64,000 nucleotides of DNA, taken from assembly GCF_000764305.2 (NCBI RefSeq), contig NW_025942407.1, positions 186,001 to 250,000 of the forward strand, written 5' to 3'. This document shows positions 11,093 through 19,450 of this stretch, piece after piece. Made by a program: the position numbers and the translations under genes. The stretch is from Hyalella azteca (lineage: Eukaryota; Arthropoda; Malacostraca; Amphipoda; Hyalellidae). Within the stretch, counting starts at the first letter, position 1; the number at the start of each line of letters is the position of its first letter. Under the pieces are notes generated by a model. The model had not been told where the DNA came from. It ran no database searches and was given only the letters and a program-made list of their open reading frames with translations.

Positions 11093-11694
11093 CCCAAAAA
11101 CTCCCGTAACTGACGGACCGTGGTGGGCCGAGGAATGGCATCGATCTTTTCCACAAAGCTAGGCGGTTTCCTTAGCCCAGCGGCCGACACGAGGTGACCC
11201 AGGTACTCCACCTCAGCAGCAAACCACGTGCACTTGCTCATTTTAACCTTAACTCCATGGCTAGCGAGCGTGCCCAAGACCTTATTTACGAGCTCCAGGT
11301 GTTCCTCAAACGTTCGACTCATAATCAATACATCGTCTATATAGACGATTACATTCCGCCACGAAAACTCACTTAGAATAGACTGCATCTCTCGCTGGAA
11401 CGCCGCTGGGGCATTTTTGAGACCGAAACTCAGACGCTTAAACTGCCAATGTCTACGTGGCGTAGAAAATGCGGTGAACTCCCTAGAGGACTCGTGGAGT
11501 GGTAACTGGTAATAACCTCTTACAAGGTCAAGACTAGAGAAATATTTGACGCCGTGGAGGCTAAACACGGCGTCGTTGATGTTTGGTAGGGGGAACCGCT
11601 CGGCTTTGGTAACCTCGTTCAACTTCCGGTAATCTACACAAAGCCGTATCTTTCCATCCTTCTTCCGTATGGGGACCACGGGGGCAGACCAATC
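11035..11694 (-). CDS. Gypsy pol, reverse transcriptase segment
   Basis: Encodes the fingers and palm of a Ty3/gypsy reverse transcriptase: VPIRKKDGKIRLCVDYRKLN, then the YYQLPLHE region, LSFGLKNAPAAFQR, the catalytic YIDD box (11343-11332) and a YLGHLVS motif. It is in the same frame as the upstream protease ORF, from which it is separated only by a TAG at 11695-11697. At its 3' end the frame shifts after REFLG: the expected continuation is found one base off in the 7478-11092 ORF. Both lesions would stop pol expression in this copy. The TAG context (IIEPST then DWSAPVV) lies inside a conserved RT block, so mutation is more likely than programmed readthrough. Confidence 0.9.
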   Translation of the reverse strand, partial: DWSAPVVPIRKKDGKIRLCVDYRKLNEVTKAERFPLPNINDAVFSLHGVKYFSSLDLVRGYYQLPLHESSREFTAFSTPRRHWQFKRLSFGLKNAPAAFQREMQSILSEFSWRNVIVYIDDVLIMSRTFEEHLELVNKVLGTLASHGVKVKMSKCTWFAAEVEYLGHLVSAAGLRKPPSFVEKIDAIPRPTTVRQLREFLGWQTFRGSLCPISQSSRSP

Positions 11695-13260
11695 CTACGT
11701 GCTCGGCTCTATTATGTCAAGAAGATGTAGCTCACTGCACTGCGCTTCAATTTCCAGGTTAACCGGCTCCGGGAAGCGGCGGGGTTTTTGGTAGATGGGG
11801 GTAGGATCAGTAAGTTCAATTTTGTGAGCAACCGTCCCAAATTTGCCCACGTCATCGTCACTAACACTGAAAACTGTTTTGTGTTGCTCCAGAAGGCGAG
11901 AAACCTCGGCCCTTTGACCGGAAGAAAGAACTTCACTAAGGCCGTCAATAACGAACTCCTCCTCTCGCTCTCCACCCCCCCGGGGTGGTAAATGTAGCCC
12001 CACAACCATCGCCTGAAGACCGGCATTGGCCGGGATCTCCATCAACGACGACAACGTTCCCAACATCCTACCCTCCTTAACGCATACCGGCACGTTAGTC
12101 CGGTTCTCCACAAGAAGACGAGCCCCCGATGCCACTTCCAGGATCCCCGCAACGCAGCGCAGGGATTGCCCGCTCACTGCGTCTTCAAAATAATACGTGC
12201 CAGTCACTGCGTTGCATTCCGCCAGGTCAGGGGAACGGAAGGCGGTTTCTACATTGAAATGGACGCAGGCGACCGCCCTCGTAGGAACCGTGAATCCATC
12301 TGCGGCTCGACACGGCAAACCATCCCACCTGACCCCTGAAACCTCCCCAGACCTAGCAAACGATACACGTACTCGGGCCCCGTCGCCGAAGTGCTGACAT
12401 AACTCTCGGCGAAAGACGTCCACTTCGATATTATTGGCCACCAAAAATTCCGCCGACAAAATCAGGGGCACGTCACTCCGGCGCGAAGACATGGCAGCAC
12501 GAACATCAACATGGGCAAGCTTCAGCCCAGTGACTCGCACGCTTAGTGACCCGCGGCCGACAATCCTCATCTGGCTGTTGATACCAAATCCTTGAACAAC
12601 TTCGCCCACTGTGCCCCCAAGAGATATCCCAGTCTCTTCGAGCCACTTGGTACTTACCAAACTCCCTGCCGCCCCTGTATCAATCAGTGCTCGGCAAGGG
12701 ACTCCATTGACGGTGGTCATAATTATTAAACGTTTGTCATCGCTATTGGTTATCACCAAATCAACGCCAACTCGAGATGTCTCCGAGGTGCCTTCCCGCA
12801 TGCACCGACCCCGATCACTTGAAGGCACAAGTCTGGCACCACAGCGGCCGAGGGCATCCCCGCCATCACTGCCGGACGATCTGTCCCCGCTACACTCCGA
12901 GCGCAGGCGTTCTCCATTTCTACCACAATCCCTCGCTGAAGGCTCAGCAACATGCTCTCGAGGCAAATCCGCAATCAAAGTTGCATCCATAGTTGAAACA
13001 GGTCTCGTGTCGCTGTCATCACCACTGCCTAGGCACGCCCCCCGCGAGCGAGGTCGAGCTGGCGTGGGGCGCGTAGTTGCGGAGCTAGAAGGCATTCCCC
13101 TCATGTGCCGCTCCTCGCACTGAGGGCGAACTAGTTTAACGGGATAGCCTCCGTTTCTGTGCAGTGTTTTCCCAAGTGGGGACCACCGCACCGAGAGCAC
13201 GTCGGGGTTCGACGAGGGCAACGTTCCCGCTGGTGCTGCGGACTGCCACAGCCTTGGCAA
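11695..13260 (-). CDS. Gypsy pol, 5' part: first retropepsin and RT N-terminus
   Basis: A 521-codon frame lying -1 relative to gag and overlapping its end. The first 150 residues are a low-complexity linker. A retropepsin follows, with ALIDTGAAGSLV (catalytic Asp at residue 194, about 12681) and a degraded closing motif PLILSAEFL where ILGxDFL is usual. The last about 50 residues are the start of RT (KIELTDPTPIYQKPRRFP and LHLLDIIEPST), cut by the TAG at 11695. Because pol is entered by frameshifting at 13167-13173, the methionine at 13260 is probably not used. With the second protease in the downstream ORF, this element carries two retropepsin-like domains. Confidence 0.9.
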   Translation of the reverse strand: MPRLWQSAAPAGTLPSSNPDVLSVRWSPLGKTLHRNGGYPVKLVRPQCEERHMRGMPSSSATTRPTPARPRSRGACLGSGDDSDTRPVSTMDATLIADLPREHVAEPSARDCGRNGERLRSECSGDRSSGSDGGDALGRCGARLVPSSDRGRCMREGTSETSRVGVDLVITNSDDKRLIIMTTVNGVPCRALIDTGAAGSLVSTKWLEETGISLGGTVGEVVQGFGINSQMRIVGRGSLSVRVTGLKLAHVDVRAAMSSRRSDVPLILSAEFLVANNIEVDVFRRELCQHFGDGARVRVSFARSGEVSGVRWDGLPCRAADGFTVPTRAVACVHFNVETAFRSPDLAECNAVTGTYYFEDAVSGQSLRCVAGILEVASGARLLVENRTNVPVCVKEGRMLGTLSSLMEIPANAGLQAMVVGLHLPPRGGGEREEEFVIDGLSEVLSSGQRAEVSRLLEQHKTVFSVSDDDVGKFGTVAHKIELTDPTPIYQKPRRFPEPVNLEIEAQCSELHLLDIIEPST

Positions 13261-14303
13261 CAGCCCCTCTTTTCCCAGCAGGTGTCCTCGATATGGCCTG
13301 GCCTACCGCACCAATCGCATAACGCCTGGCGATGCGGGAATCGATCGTCTCGCGGCGGGCTGCGTTGGAACTTAGAATTGTAGTAGGTGCTGGGTGCCCC
13401 AGGCGTAGGGCGTTTCGGGGTTGCGCCAGTCGGATCCACGTGCTTAGCACTCACATGGGATATCCCACCAGTACGCTCCCGAGACCACTCGTTGAAAGCA
13501 TTGACCTCCATCGCGCTGCGGCATTCCTGTGATTGCCCATGCCGATTCTCAAATCGACGCTGTCGATCCTCCGATGCAGCCAGCTGCTTGATGTTCTGCC
13601 AGGTCAGCTTGCGTTTACCCGTTGCCAGCAAGACGCCGCGCTGTGATTCCGACATTACCTGACGAAAACCGGATGGGGAGGCAGTCCAAAATTTACGAAC
13701 GAGGCGCCGCTCCTGCTCACGAACCGAATCCGGGTACGCTCGTCTAACAATCCGTTCCATTCGCAAAGCGAAGATGGCTAGGCTATCCCCCTGCTGCAAA
13801 TGAGCTCGCTCAAATTCCTCTTCTGCCTGACGCTGCGAACTGATTCGTTCGCCGCGATACCACTCCAAGAGACGAGGACGCAGTTCTCTATAACGAATGT
13901 TCGTCCCATCCATCGCGTCGTATGCGCGCCTGGCCGGTCCGCAAAGGAACCTTCCCAGCTCCTTCGCGCGCTGTCTGTCTGTACCTTTGAATTTGGCCCC
14001 AAAGTAAGCGTCAAACTCGTCGAGAAACTTTCTGAGTGACGAACCGTCACTGCCATCAAACCGGCCTGGCACCACCACATCTCTGGCCAAGCTCAGGCTT
14101 CCCAAGATCTCGGTGAGGCGCTTCCCTACATCACGATCCTTTGGTTCCTTGTAGGAGTCGCAAGACGTCGCCGAGTGAATAGACCTCTCCGAGCTCGAAG
14201 CGGAGGATGAACTACGCCCATATGGTAAACACTGGAGGCAGTCGGCTTCTTCCAACGGTGCACGTCCACGGTACACCCCTGAACAAACGCCTGAGAGGAA
14301 CAC
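13131..14303 (-). CDS. Gypsy gag (capsid and nucleocapsid)
   Basis: 390 codons. The first 27 residues come from the LTR remnant. From residue about 28 the sequence is Ser-rich, then a helical capsid-like region spans about 60-250 (RKFLDEFDAYF, ELRPRLLEWY). The nucleocapsid end has three zinc knuckles: C329-C332-H337-C342 and C349-C352-H357-C362 (both CX2CX4HX4C), and a shorter C369-C372-H376-C381 (CX2CX3HX4C). The frame ends TAG at 13131, 36 nt after the -1 slippery site. No methionine occurs between the LTR junction and the capsid region until residue 131, so the original start codon was probably lost with the leader. The present start inside the LTR is an accidental fusion. Confidence 0.85.
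   Translation of the reverse strand: MFLSGVCSGVYRGRAPLEEADCLQCLPYGRSSSSASSSERSIHSATSCDSYKEPKDRDVGKRLTEILGSLSLARDVVVPGRFDGSDGSSLRKFLDEFDAYFGAKFKGTDRQRAKELGRFLCGPARRAYDAMDGTNIRYRELRPRLLEWYRGERISSQRQAEEEFERAHLQQGDSLAIFALRMERIVRRAYPDSVREQERRLVRKFWTASPSGFRQVMSESQRGVLLATGKRKLTWQNIKQLAASEDRQRRFENRHGQSQECRSAMEVNAFNEWSRERTGGISHVSAKHVDPTGATPKRPTPGAPSTYYNSKFQRSPPRDDRFPHRQALCDWCGRPGHIEDTCWEKRGCCQGCGSPQHQRERCPRRTPTCSRCGGPHLGKHCTETEAIPLN
13167..13173 (-). promoter_or_regulatory. -1 ribosomal frameshift site, gag to pol
   Basis: On the minus strand the gag codons TTG GGA AAA contain the heptamer G GGA AAA. This fits the X XXY YYZ rule in the correct gag phase. Slipping back one base continues directly into the pol frame (GKTLHRNGGYP). 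Gag stops 36 nt further on. A downstream stimulatory structure was not evaluated. Confidence 0.7.
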
Positions 14304-14632
14304 GGTCGGTTCTCAAGCCTACGCCACACCAGAAAAGGCCCTCCCACCTGGGAAGCAGAATATCCTATTAAATCTCCCAGGCAACAATATGAAAAATCCC
14401 ACTTCACAGTCCAATAAACTTCATATAAATTCTGAACCGGCAATAATAACAGCGTCTATGTAAGACTTCTACACACAAGCCGAGCCCAACCGGCAATCAC
14501 AACAGGACACTAACACCTTCTCACCTCATCCACGGAAGCCAACGAACCAAATGGCCAGCCTAAAACCGCTCAGCCCGCTCGTGACCTCGCGGCAGATTCG
14601 TTTAGAGAACACCTGCGTGTCAAACCTCTATA
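14224..14632 (-). repeat. Truncated 5' LTR of the gypsy element
   Basis: Matches 7031-7442 with few substitutions and small indels. In element orientation the outer end reads TATAGAGG instead of TGTAGAGG. The inner end at 14224 runs straight into gag, so R-U5, primer-binding site and leader are missing. The promoter half may remain, but reverse transcription from this copy could not be primed normally. Confidence 0.85.
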
Positions 14633-15059
14633 ACACCAACTGTACTGATGTAATGAATAGTAATTGTATTTGTCGTAATCATACATATTGACATGAAGAG
14701 CATTAAAAACGGCTTGTATTTCAGTAGACAAGCGGTTAATTGGGGAGAAATTTACTCTTATCCTGGTCAATGAAGATGAGCTAACAATCTCCGGATAATT
14801 CGAATGAGCTTATCATACAAGCGGAGGGTATATTGAAGCAATCAATTAAAAATTGCTCGTAAATAATATTGATCTTTCTTAAATGGAGTCAATTTCTTCA
14901 GAATTGAGTGTTCCCGTAGTTAAGTCAATAGTTAATTATTCAAATGCAAGACCTCCTTTTTCTGAATTGAATGGCTAATTGCTTCGAATGTTAGGGTTCA
15001 TTGTGATCAAATAGATGGTTGCCGTTGATAAACTTATAAACTTGAGTCTAATATAACAG
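14633..15059. other. Spacer or intron upstream of the Ser/Pro-rich gene
   Basis: AT-rich, no open frame of note. It ends in the acceptor ATATAACAG of the first visible exon at 15060. If the gene extends to the left, this is intron sequence that also contains the gypsy element. Confidence 0.5.
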
Positions 15060-18000
15060 GCAGCAGGAGGTTCCAACCAGCACCTCGGGGCAGTGGCAGG
15101 ACCAAGCGGCGTGGCTGCTGTTAGCAACGGCCTTAACAACAATAATTCTTTGGCTGTACCGCTCCAAGTGCAAGTAAGTCTTCGTCAGGCACAAGTGGCC
15201 AAATAAAGGTATTGGTGCAAATAATACTCACGTTCTCACCACACAAGAAAAGAAAAAAATTTTCATTTGTACTGTGTTTAATAGTACGATTGATAATTTT
15301 GTTTATGCAGGTGCATTGCGCAGCAAATTCGTCTTGCTTGAGTGGTGCAGGAGTGACGTTGGAGGTTCCCAGTGAACAGTACCGCTGCCTCTCACCGATC
15401 ACAGAACTCCCTTCACCCATGCCCACACCGATGCCTTCTCCTCTGCCTACTCCAAGTAAACAAAGGCAAACTCAGCTGCGTACCAACAGCACTGAATCGT
15501 CAAACATGGAAAACACCGCAGATGAAACTGAATCTGAAGCCAGCGTTACAATTGAACGGACAAGTTCTGGTGCCTCAATTTCAGACTCACGAATTTTCTT
15601 CCAAGCTTTCGGTGAAAACAATAAAGAAAAACACAAAAATTGTTTGCCACTAATCGTTCCAAAACTAATTTTAAACTTACCTTCGCCTGGAACTTCACCA
15701 GCTGGATCCCCAGCCTCTTCTCCGAAGGTAAAAACTCGTCCTCCTCCATTGATATTATCAGATTCTAATTTCATTGACATGCCGAACCTTGTGCCTGTCA
15801 TAAATGTCCATAATGAGAATGGCGAGATGCTGGAGCGGTTTGACTCTACGCCTCGTCAGCGTTCACAAAGCCTTGACGTGGGAAGTGTCATGAAGATACC
15901 ATCAATTACAATTACTATGGCCAGTGAGTCCCCAACAATTACAAGAAAAAATAGTACGAACCATTCATTTCAACCTCCAGTTTTCACAATTACTTCCGCT
16001 TCTCCTAAACTTGATAGGAGAAATTCAAATCCTTTTGGAACCTTGGAAAACATGGAGTCTAGTTCTGGACCAATCGTTAACACAGTTCATGTACCATTTG
16101 TTACCACGAAGAAGAGAGGCTTGAGAGATGGTCAAAATTACCTGGGCTATCAAGATTTTCCGTCAATTGGAACACCTTCATCAATTCTTGATTCGGATCC
16201 CGAGTCACCTAACCGACGTCTGACTGGACCTTCTCCTAATTTGCTCTCTCCGTTTTTCGGAGCCGCCGGCTCACACATGACCTCGGAATCAAATCTAAGT
16301 TCTTCTGGTTATTCATCGGCGTATTCACCGGGCCCATCCAGATGTAATTCGAACAACCCACTTTTTTCTACTGAAACCGATGACTCAATGACGCATTCTC
16401 TTTCTTCAATACCTTCTTGTCCAATGGCTTCACTGGCTGGCGATCAAAATACAAGAACTGGATCCACCGCAACTACTTCACCGTCCCAATCAAACACTCC
16501 TACAAAAATGCCAGCAATTATTCTTCCCTCCATCATAGTTGAATCTACGCTTGGAATGACAGATTCTGAGACCACGGATGAACCGCAAACTTCTCAGCCA
16601 GACTCGGCTCTGGACGTTGACACCAATGATGAACCGGAATCGGATGGACCAAGCGAATCGCATAGTGTGAAAGAGAGAACGAATCTGGGGACTGATATGA
16701 GCGTTCGACGACAAATAAATATCCTGATTTCCTCACATTCTTTCCCGGGAGAAGCCCCTCGACTGCACACCTGCCCTCCAACGATCGTTGTGCACGGATC
16801 TCTGCAAAACGAGTCCTCACTTGAAGATTATATGACAGACAATGCATTAAAGCCATCTCCAGTTAGTAGTAGAAGTGAGTCGCCTACCAGTGATAGTCGA
16901 CTGACTGTAAATCAGATCCGCACATCATTTTTCAACAAAAGCGGTAGAAGAGAACTCCCCCATACTGACTCAGATGGCTTGTATGATTTTCCAAGCACTG
17001 AGGCGCTGAATTTCAACTGTCACAGAAGTCAACCCAACTTAAAGAGACCTGGACACAGAAAAACACGAAAGTCAAGTAATAAATCAAGAGCAAGGCATCA
17101 AATTAGACAATCTGAAAATGATAATAACTGTTTTGGGTCCAACCGTGACGCAATTGTTTCTTTGGAACCTCCTTCGCAGCGACGTTCAAGAATATTAGGT
17201 CCAAAAAGAAGAGCAAGAGCCCGTAGAAGCATCGACCTCTTATCATCTTCTGATGAAAGTATTCCCTCTCCAAGGTAAATATGACATTTTATGGGGTTTT
17301 CCAGCTATTATAAGAGTTAGCATTCTAAAATAATCTTCCGATTTCATGTTATAAAAACTCCGCCGATGCAAATAATTTCTTCCAATTTCTTGAATTGTTG
17401 TCATTATGAAATTGGATGTGTAATTTAATTGAACATACATGCAACGATTTAGGGAGAATAAAAATATTAAATTAAATTATATTTTTAATAGTTATATTTA
17501 TCATGCACCTCACTAATTAATGTATATCTTTTTCTGCGTACACTTCAGTGTCGACGCGCATCACTGCCTTCAACAGAAAGCAGGCGAAGAATCAACTTCG
17601 TCTCAGATTACACTATATGCTCACTGCGATCTAGAGACTACTTCAGATTCGACCAAAATATTAGCAAAGTCTCTAACTCCAGAGAGAGGAATTGTCTCTT
17701 CAAACTCTGATTCCACGATAATAGAGCAGACAGTCTCTTATAGAATCGAATCGTACGAAGACGGTGAGAATTCAATAGCAAACACGCACTTAACGGTAGC
17801 TGCAGTAGCTTCTGGGTCGCGAGCAGAAACTTTAAATCCGTATTCCAAATGTAGCGACCCAAGTACTCACGAAAGTAACACGAGTTTCAAAGTAAAAAAT
17901 AGAAAGACGCTGACTCGCTCCGATGGCGTTGCCACCAGTACTTTGACGCGACAGAACTCAGTTGACACCTCTGAAGATGAAACACAAGAGGTGGGAAAGA

Positions 18001-18893
18001 TGTCTGCGAATTCCTTTACGATGATTCTAATGAAATAAATGTTACATACAGCCCAAAAAGCCCCAAAAGTTACTAAAAAAATAGAGCAAATGCAAAAAAG
18101 TAAAGAATTTTTTTCGCGTGAAGGTTTGCATCCATTCCATAGACTGAAGTCATCCAGTTTCGCAGTAAACTCCTCAGCAAAAGGCAACATAATAAACTCT
18201 GATGAGAGAATATATAAATTGAGTAACAAAAACCTGTCAATCGTCTAATGTTTCTGTCTATAACAGGACCGTAGCTCGTGTGACACGAGCAAAAAGGAGC
18301 TCGATCCTCAACACAGGAAATCTTTCAAGCTTCGCGCTCCAAAAAATGAGATGAGGTAAAAAATAATTGACGCATGTGGAGAGTATGTATAACTGTAGAT
18401 CGCTCAACATTTCTGCAAAGTAAATTAACAGCATGTGCATTATTTCAAATGGTTAATTGCCTAAACTGTATAGTTATTGTTCTGTACATACTCGTTTAAT
18501 ACATACTCGTGCTGCTCTTCCTTCGAAATGTTTAAGTGAACGATATGAAAACAAAATGTTGAATTAATTTTACGGAAATGTTTATAATAAAGCCAACTAT
18601 GAATAGAACTTGATAAAAATTGACTAAAGATTGATGAATTTACATAGCTTCTATTCGTTTCCAGCGATCTTCAATTTGTTGAAGATTTGTATATATTAAA
18701 AGCTTAAACAGTTGATAAAACTTATTACTACCGCAGATTATTCCGCCGCTTTTCGTCAACTTCTTTGAACTCTCCGCGTAGACAAGTCGCACCCAGCGGT
18801 GCGTCGAACTCCGATCCGGATTCAGAGTTCACCCTAGCTGCTGCGGATCCGGATCACCGAATTGAGTTCGTTTCCAGACCGAGATCAAACTGA
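15060..18893 (+). CDS. Unidentified large Ser/Pro-rich protein, five C-terminal exons
   Basis: Five exons with matching phases: 15060-15173, 15311-17274, 17549-17990, 18267-18355, 18737-18893 (TGA at 18891). Boundaries are GT-AG: acceptor ATAACAG/G, donor CAA/GTAAGT, acceptor TTTATGCAG/G, donor AAG/GTAAAT, acceptor CACTTCAG/T, donor GAG/GTGGGA (weak), acceptor TATAACAG/G, donor GAG/GTAAAA, acceptor TACCGCAG/A. The joined frame is 921 residues. It has no start codon in the first exon, so the N-terminus lies elsewhere. The protein is dominated by Ser, Pro and Thr with RxxS-like sites (RRNSN, TRQNS), a proline run SPMPTPMPSPLPTP, a SSSGYSSAYSPGPSRCNS block, and a basic patch QRRSRILGPKRRARARRS. 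No catalytic domain or membrane segment is seen, so this is probably a disordered cytoplasmic or scaffold tail. Exon 3 may extend to 18164 if two compensating 1-nt errors are allowed. Confidence 0.8.
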
Positions 18894-19202
18894 GAACGCC
18901 ATGTATGATTGTGCTGACATGAATTTATCGAACCTATCTTTCCATTCCACTAAAAAGTTGAGGTCGCGTGGTCTGTGGTTTGATGTTCTACTGATGCACC
19001 GTGAGTAATATGCGGATGAATCGTTGAGGCATCGGAGGCAAAGTCTGCCCTACGTCTAGTCGGAAATAAAAACTATTTTAGGACGTATATCTTCGAAATT
19101 ATATTAACTCTTTTCTCACTTATTGATGATTTGGACACATTCATGCACTACTGTTCGCCTATTCAGTATTGCAAAATCAGCGTCCAGGAGCGAGAATTTT
19201 TA
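18894..19202. other. 3' flank of the Ser/Pro-rich gene
   Basis: Presumed 3' UTR and flank. No canonical AATAAA close to the stop codon and no other gene seen. Confidence 0.35.
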
Positions 19203-19346
19203 CATATATGACATTTATGCCATCACTTGAGCATAAGACACTATTGTGCCCTCACATATACCTACATGACATTTATGCCCTCACTTGTTCACACATGACA
19301 TTCATGCCCTCACATATTCTAACATGACATTTATGCCTTCACATAT
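19203..19346. repeat. Short tandem repeat, 34-38 bp units
   Basis: About four imperfect units of ACATGACATTTATGCCCTCAC plus spacer, differing by small indels and substitutions. Confidence 0.75.
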
Positions 19347-19357
19347 TAATGACCATT

Positions 19358-19450
19358 AGTGGCGAGGTGCACTGCTCAGATTTGAAGCGCAAGTGCGGGT
19401 TCAAGCCTCAGCAGGCTGTTGGTATTCTGCAATGCAAAGGGTGGCATCTA
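19358..19450 (+). repeat. Possible tRNA-derived SINE fragment
   Basis: Contains an A-box-like GTGGCGAGGTGC and, about 45 bp further on, a B-box-like GCGGGTTCAAGCCTC, followed by TTCTGCAATG. The same TTCTGCAATG follows the B-box-like motif at 47175-47210. This suggests a shared tRNA-derived SINE, not a functional tRNA, since no cloverleaf could be drawn. Confidence 0.35.

Larger units (their letters stand above)
6518..14632 (-). mobile_element. Ty3/gypsy LTR retrotransposon with OTU-like and second protease domains
   Basis: An 8.1-kb element on the minus strand, in the order 5' LTR remnant (14632-14224), gag (14303-13131), pol in the -1 frame (13260-7478), polypurine tract, 3' LTR (7442-6518). 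The order RT, RNase H, integrase and the GPY/F module after integrase place it in Ty3/gypsy (Metaviridae). Unusually, an OTU-like domain and a second retropepsin-like domain lie between RNase H and integrase. No env-like ORF was seen. The copy is inactive: pol has an in-frame TAG (11695-11697) and a 1-nt frameshift near 11090, and the 5' LTR lacks R-U5, primer-binding site and leader. No matching target-site duplication was found (left flank AGAGA, right flank ACACC), so the edges may be rearranged. Confidence 0.93.

Noticed and set aside
11695..11697. Programmed stop-codon readthrough in pol
   Set aside because: The TAG falls inside a conserved RT block, not at a domain or gag/pol boundary, and a frameshift lies nearby. 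A degenerate copy is simpler.
6513..14640. A target-site duplication for the gypsy element
   Set aside because: Flanks AGAGA and ACACC do not match, so no duplication is reported.
15060..18893. Assignment of the Ser/Pro-rich gene to a voltage-gated calcium channel tail or another named neuronal protein
   Set aside because: The composition is compatible, but I see no diagnostic motif, so no symbol is given.
19358..19450. A functional tRNA gene
   Set aside because: Only box-like motifs are present. No cloverleaf with paired acceptor stem can be drawn.
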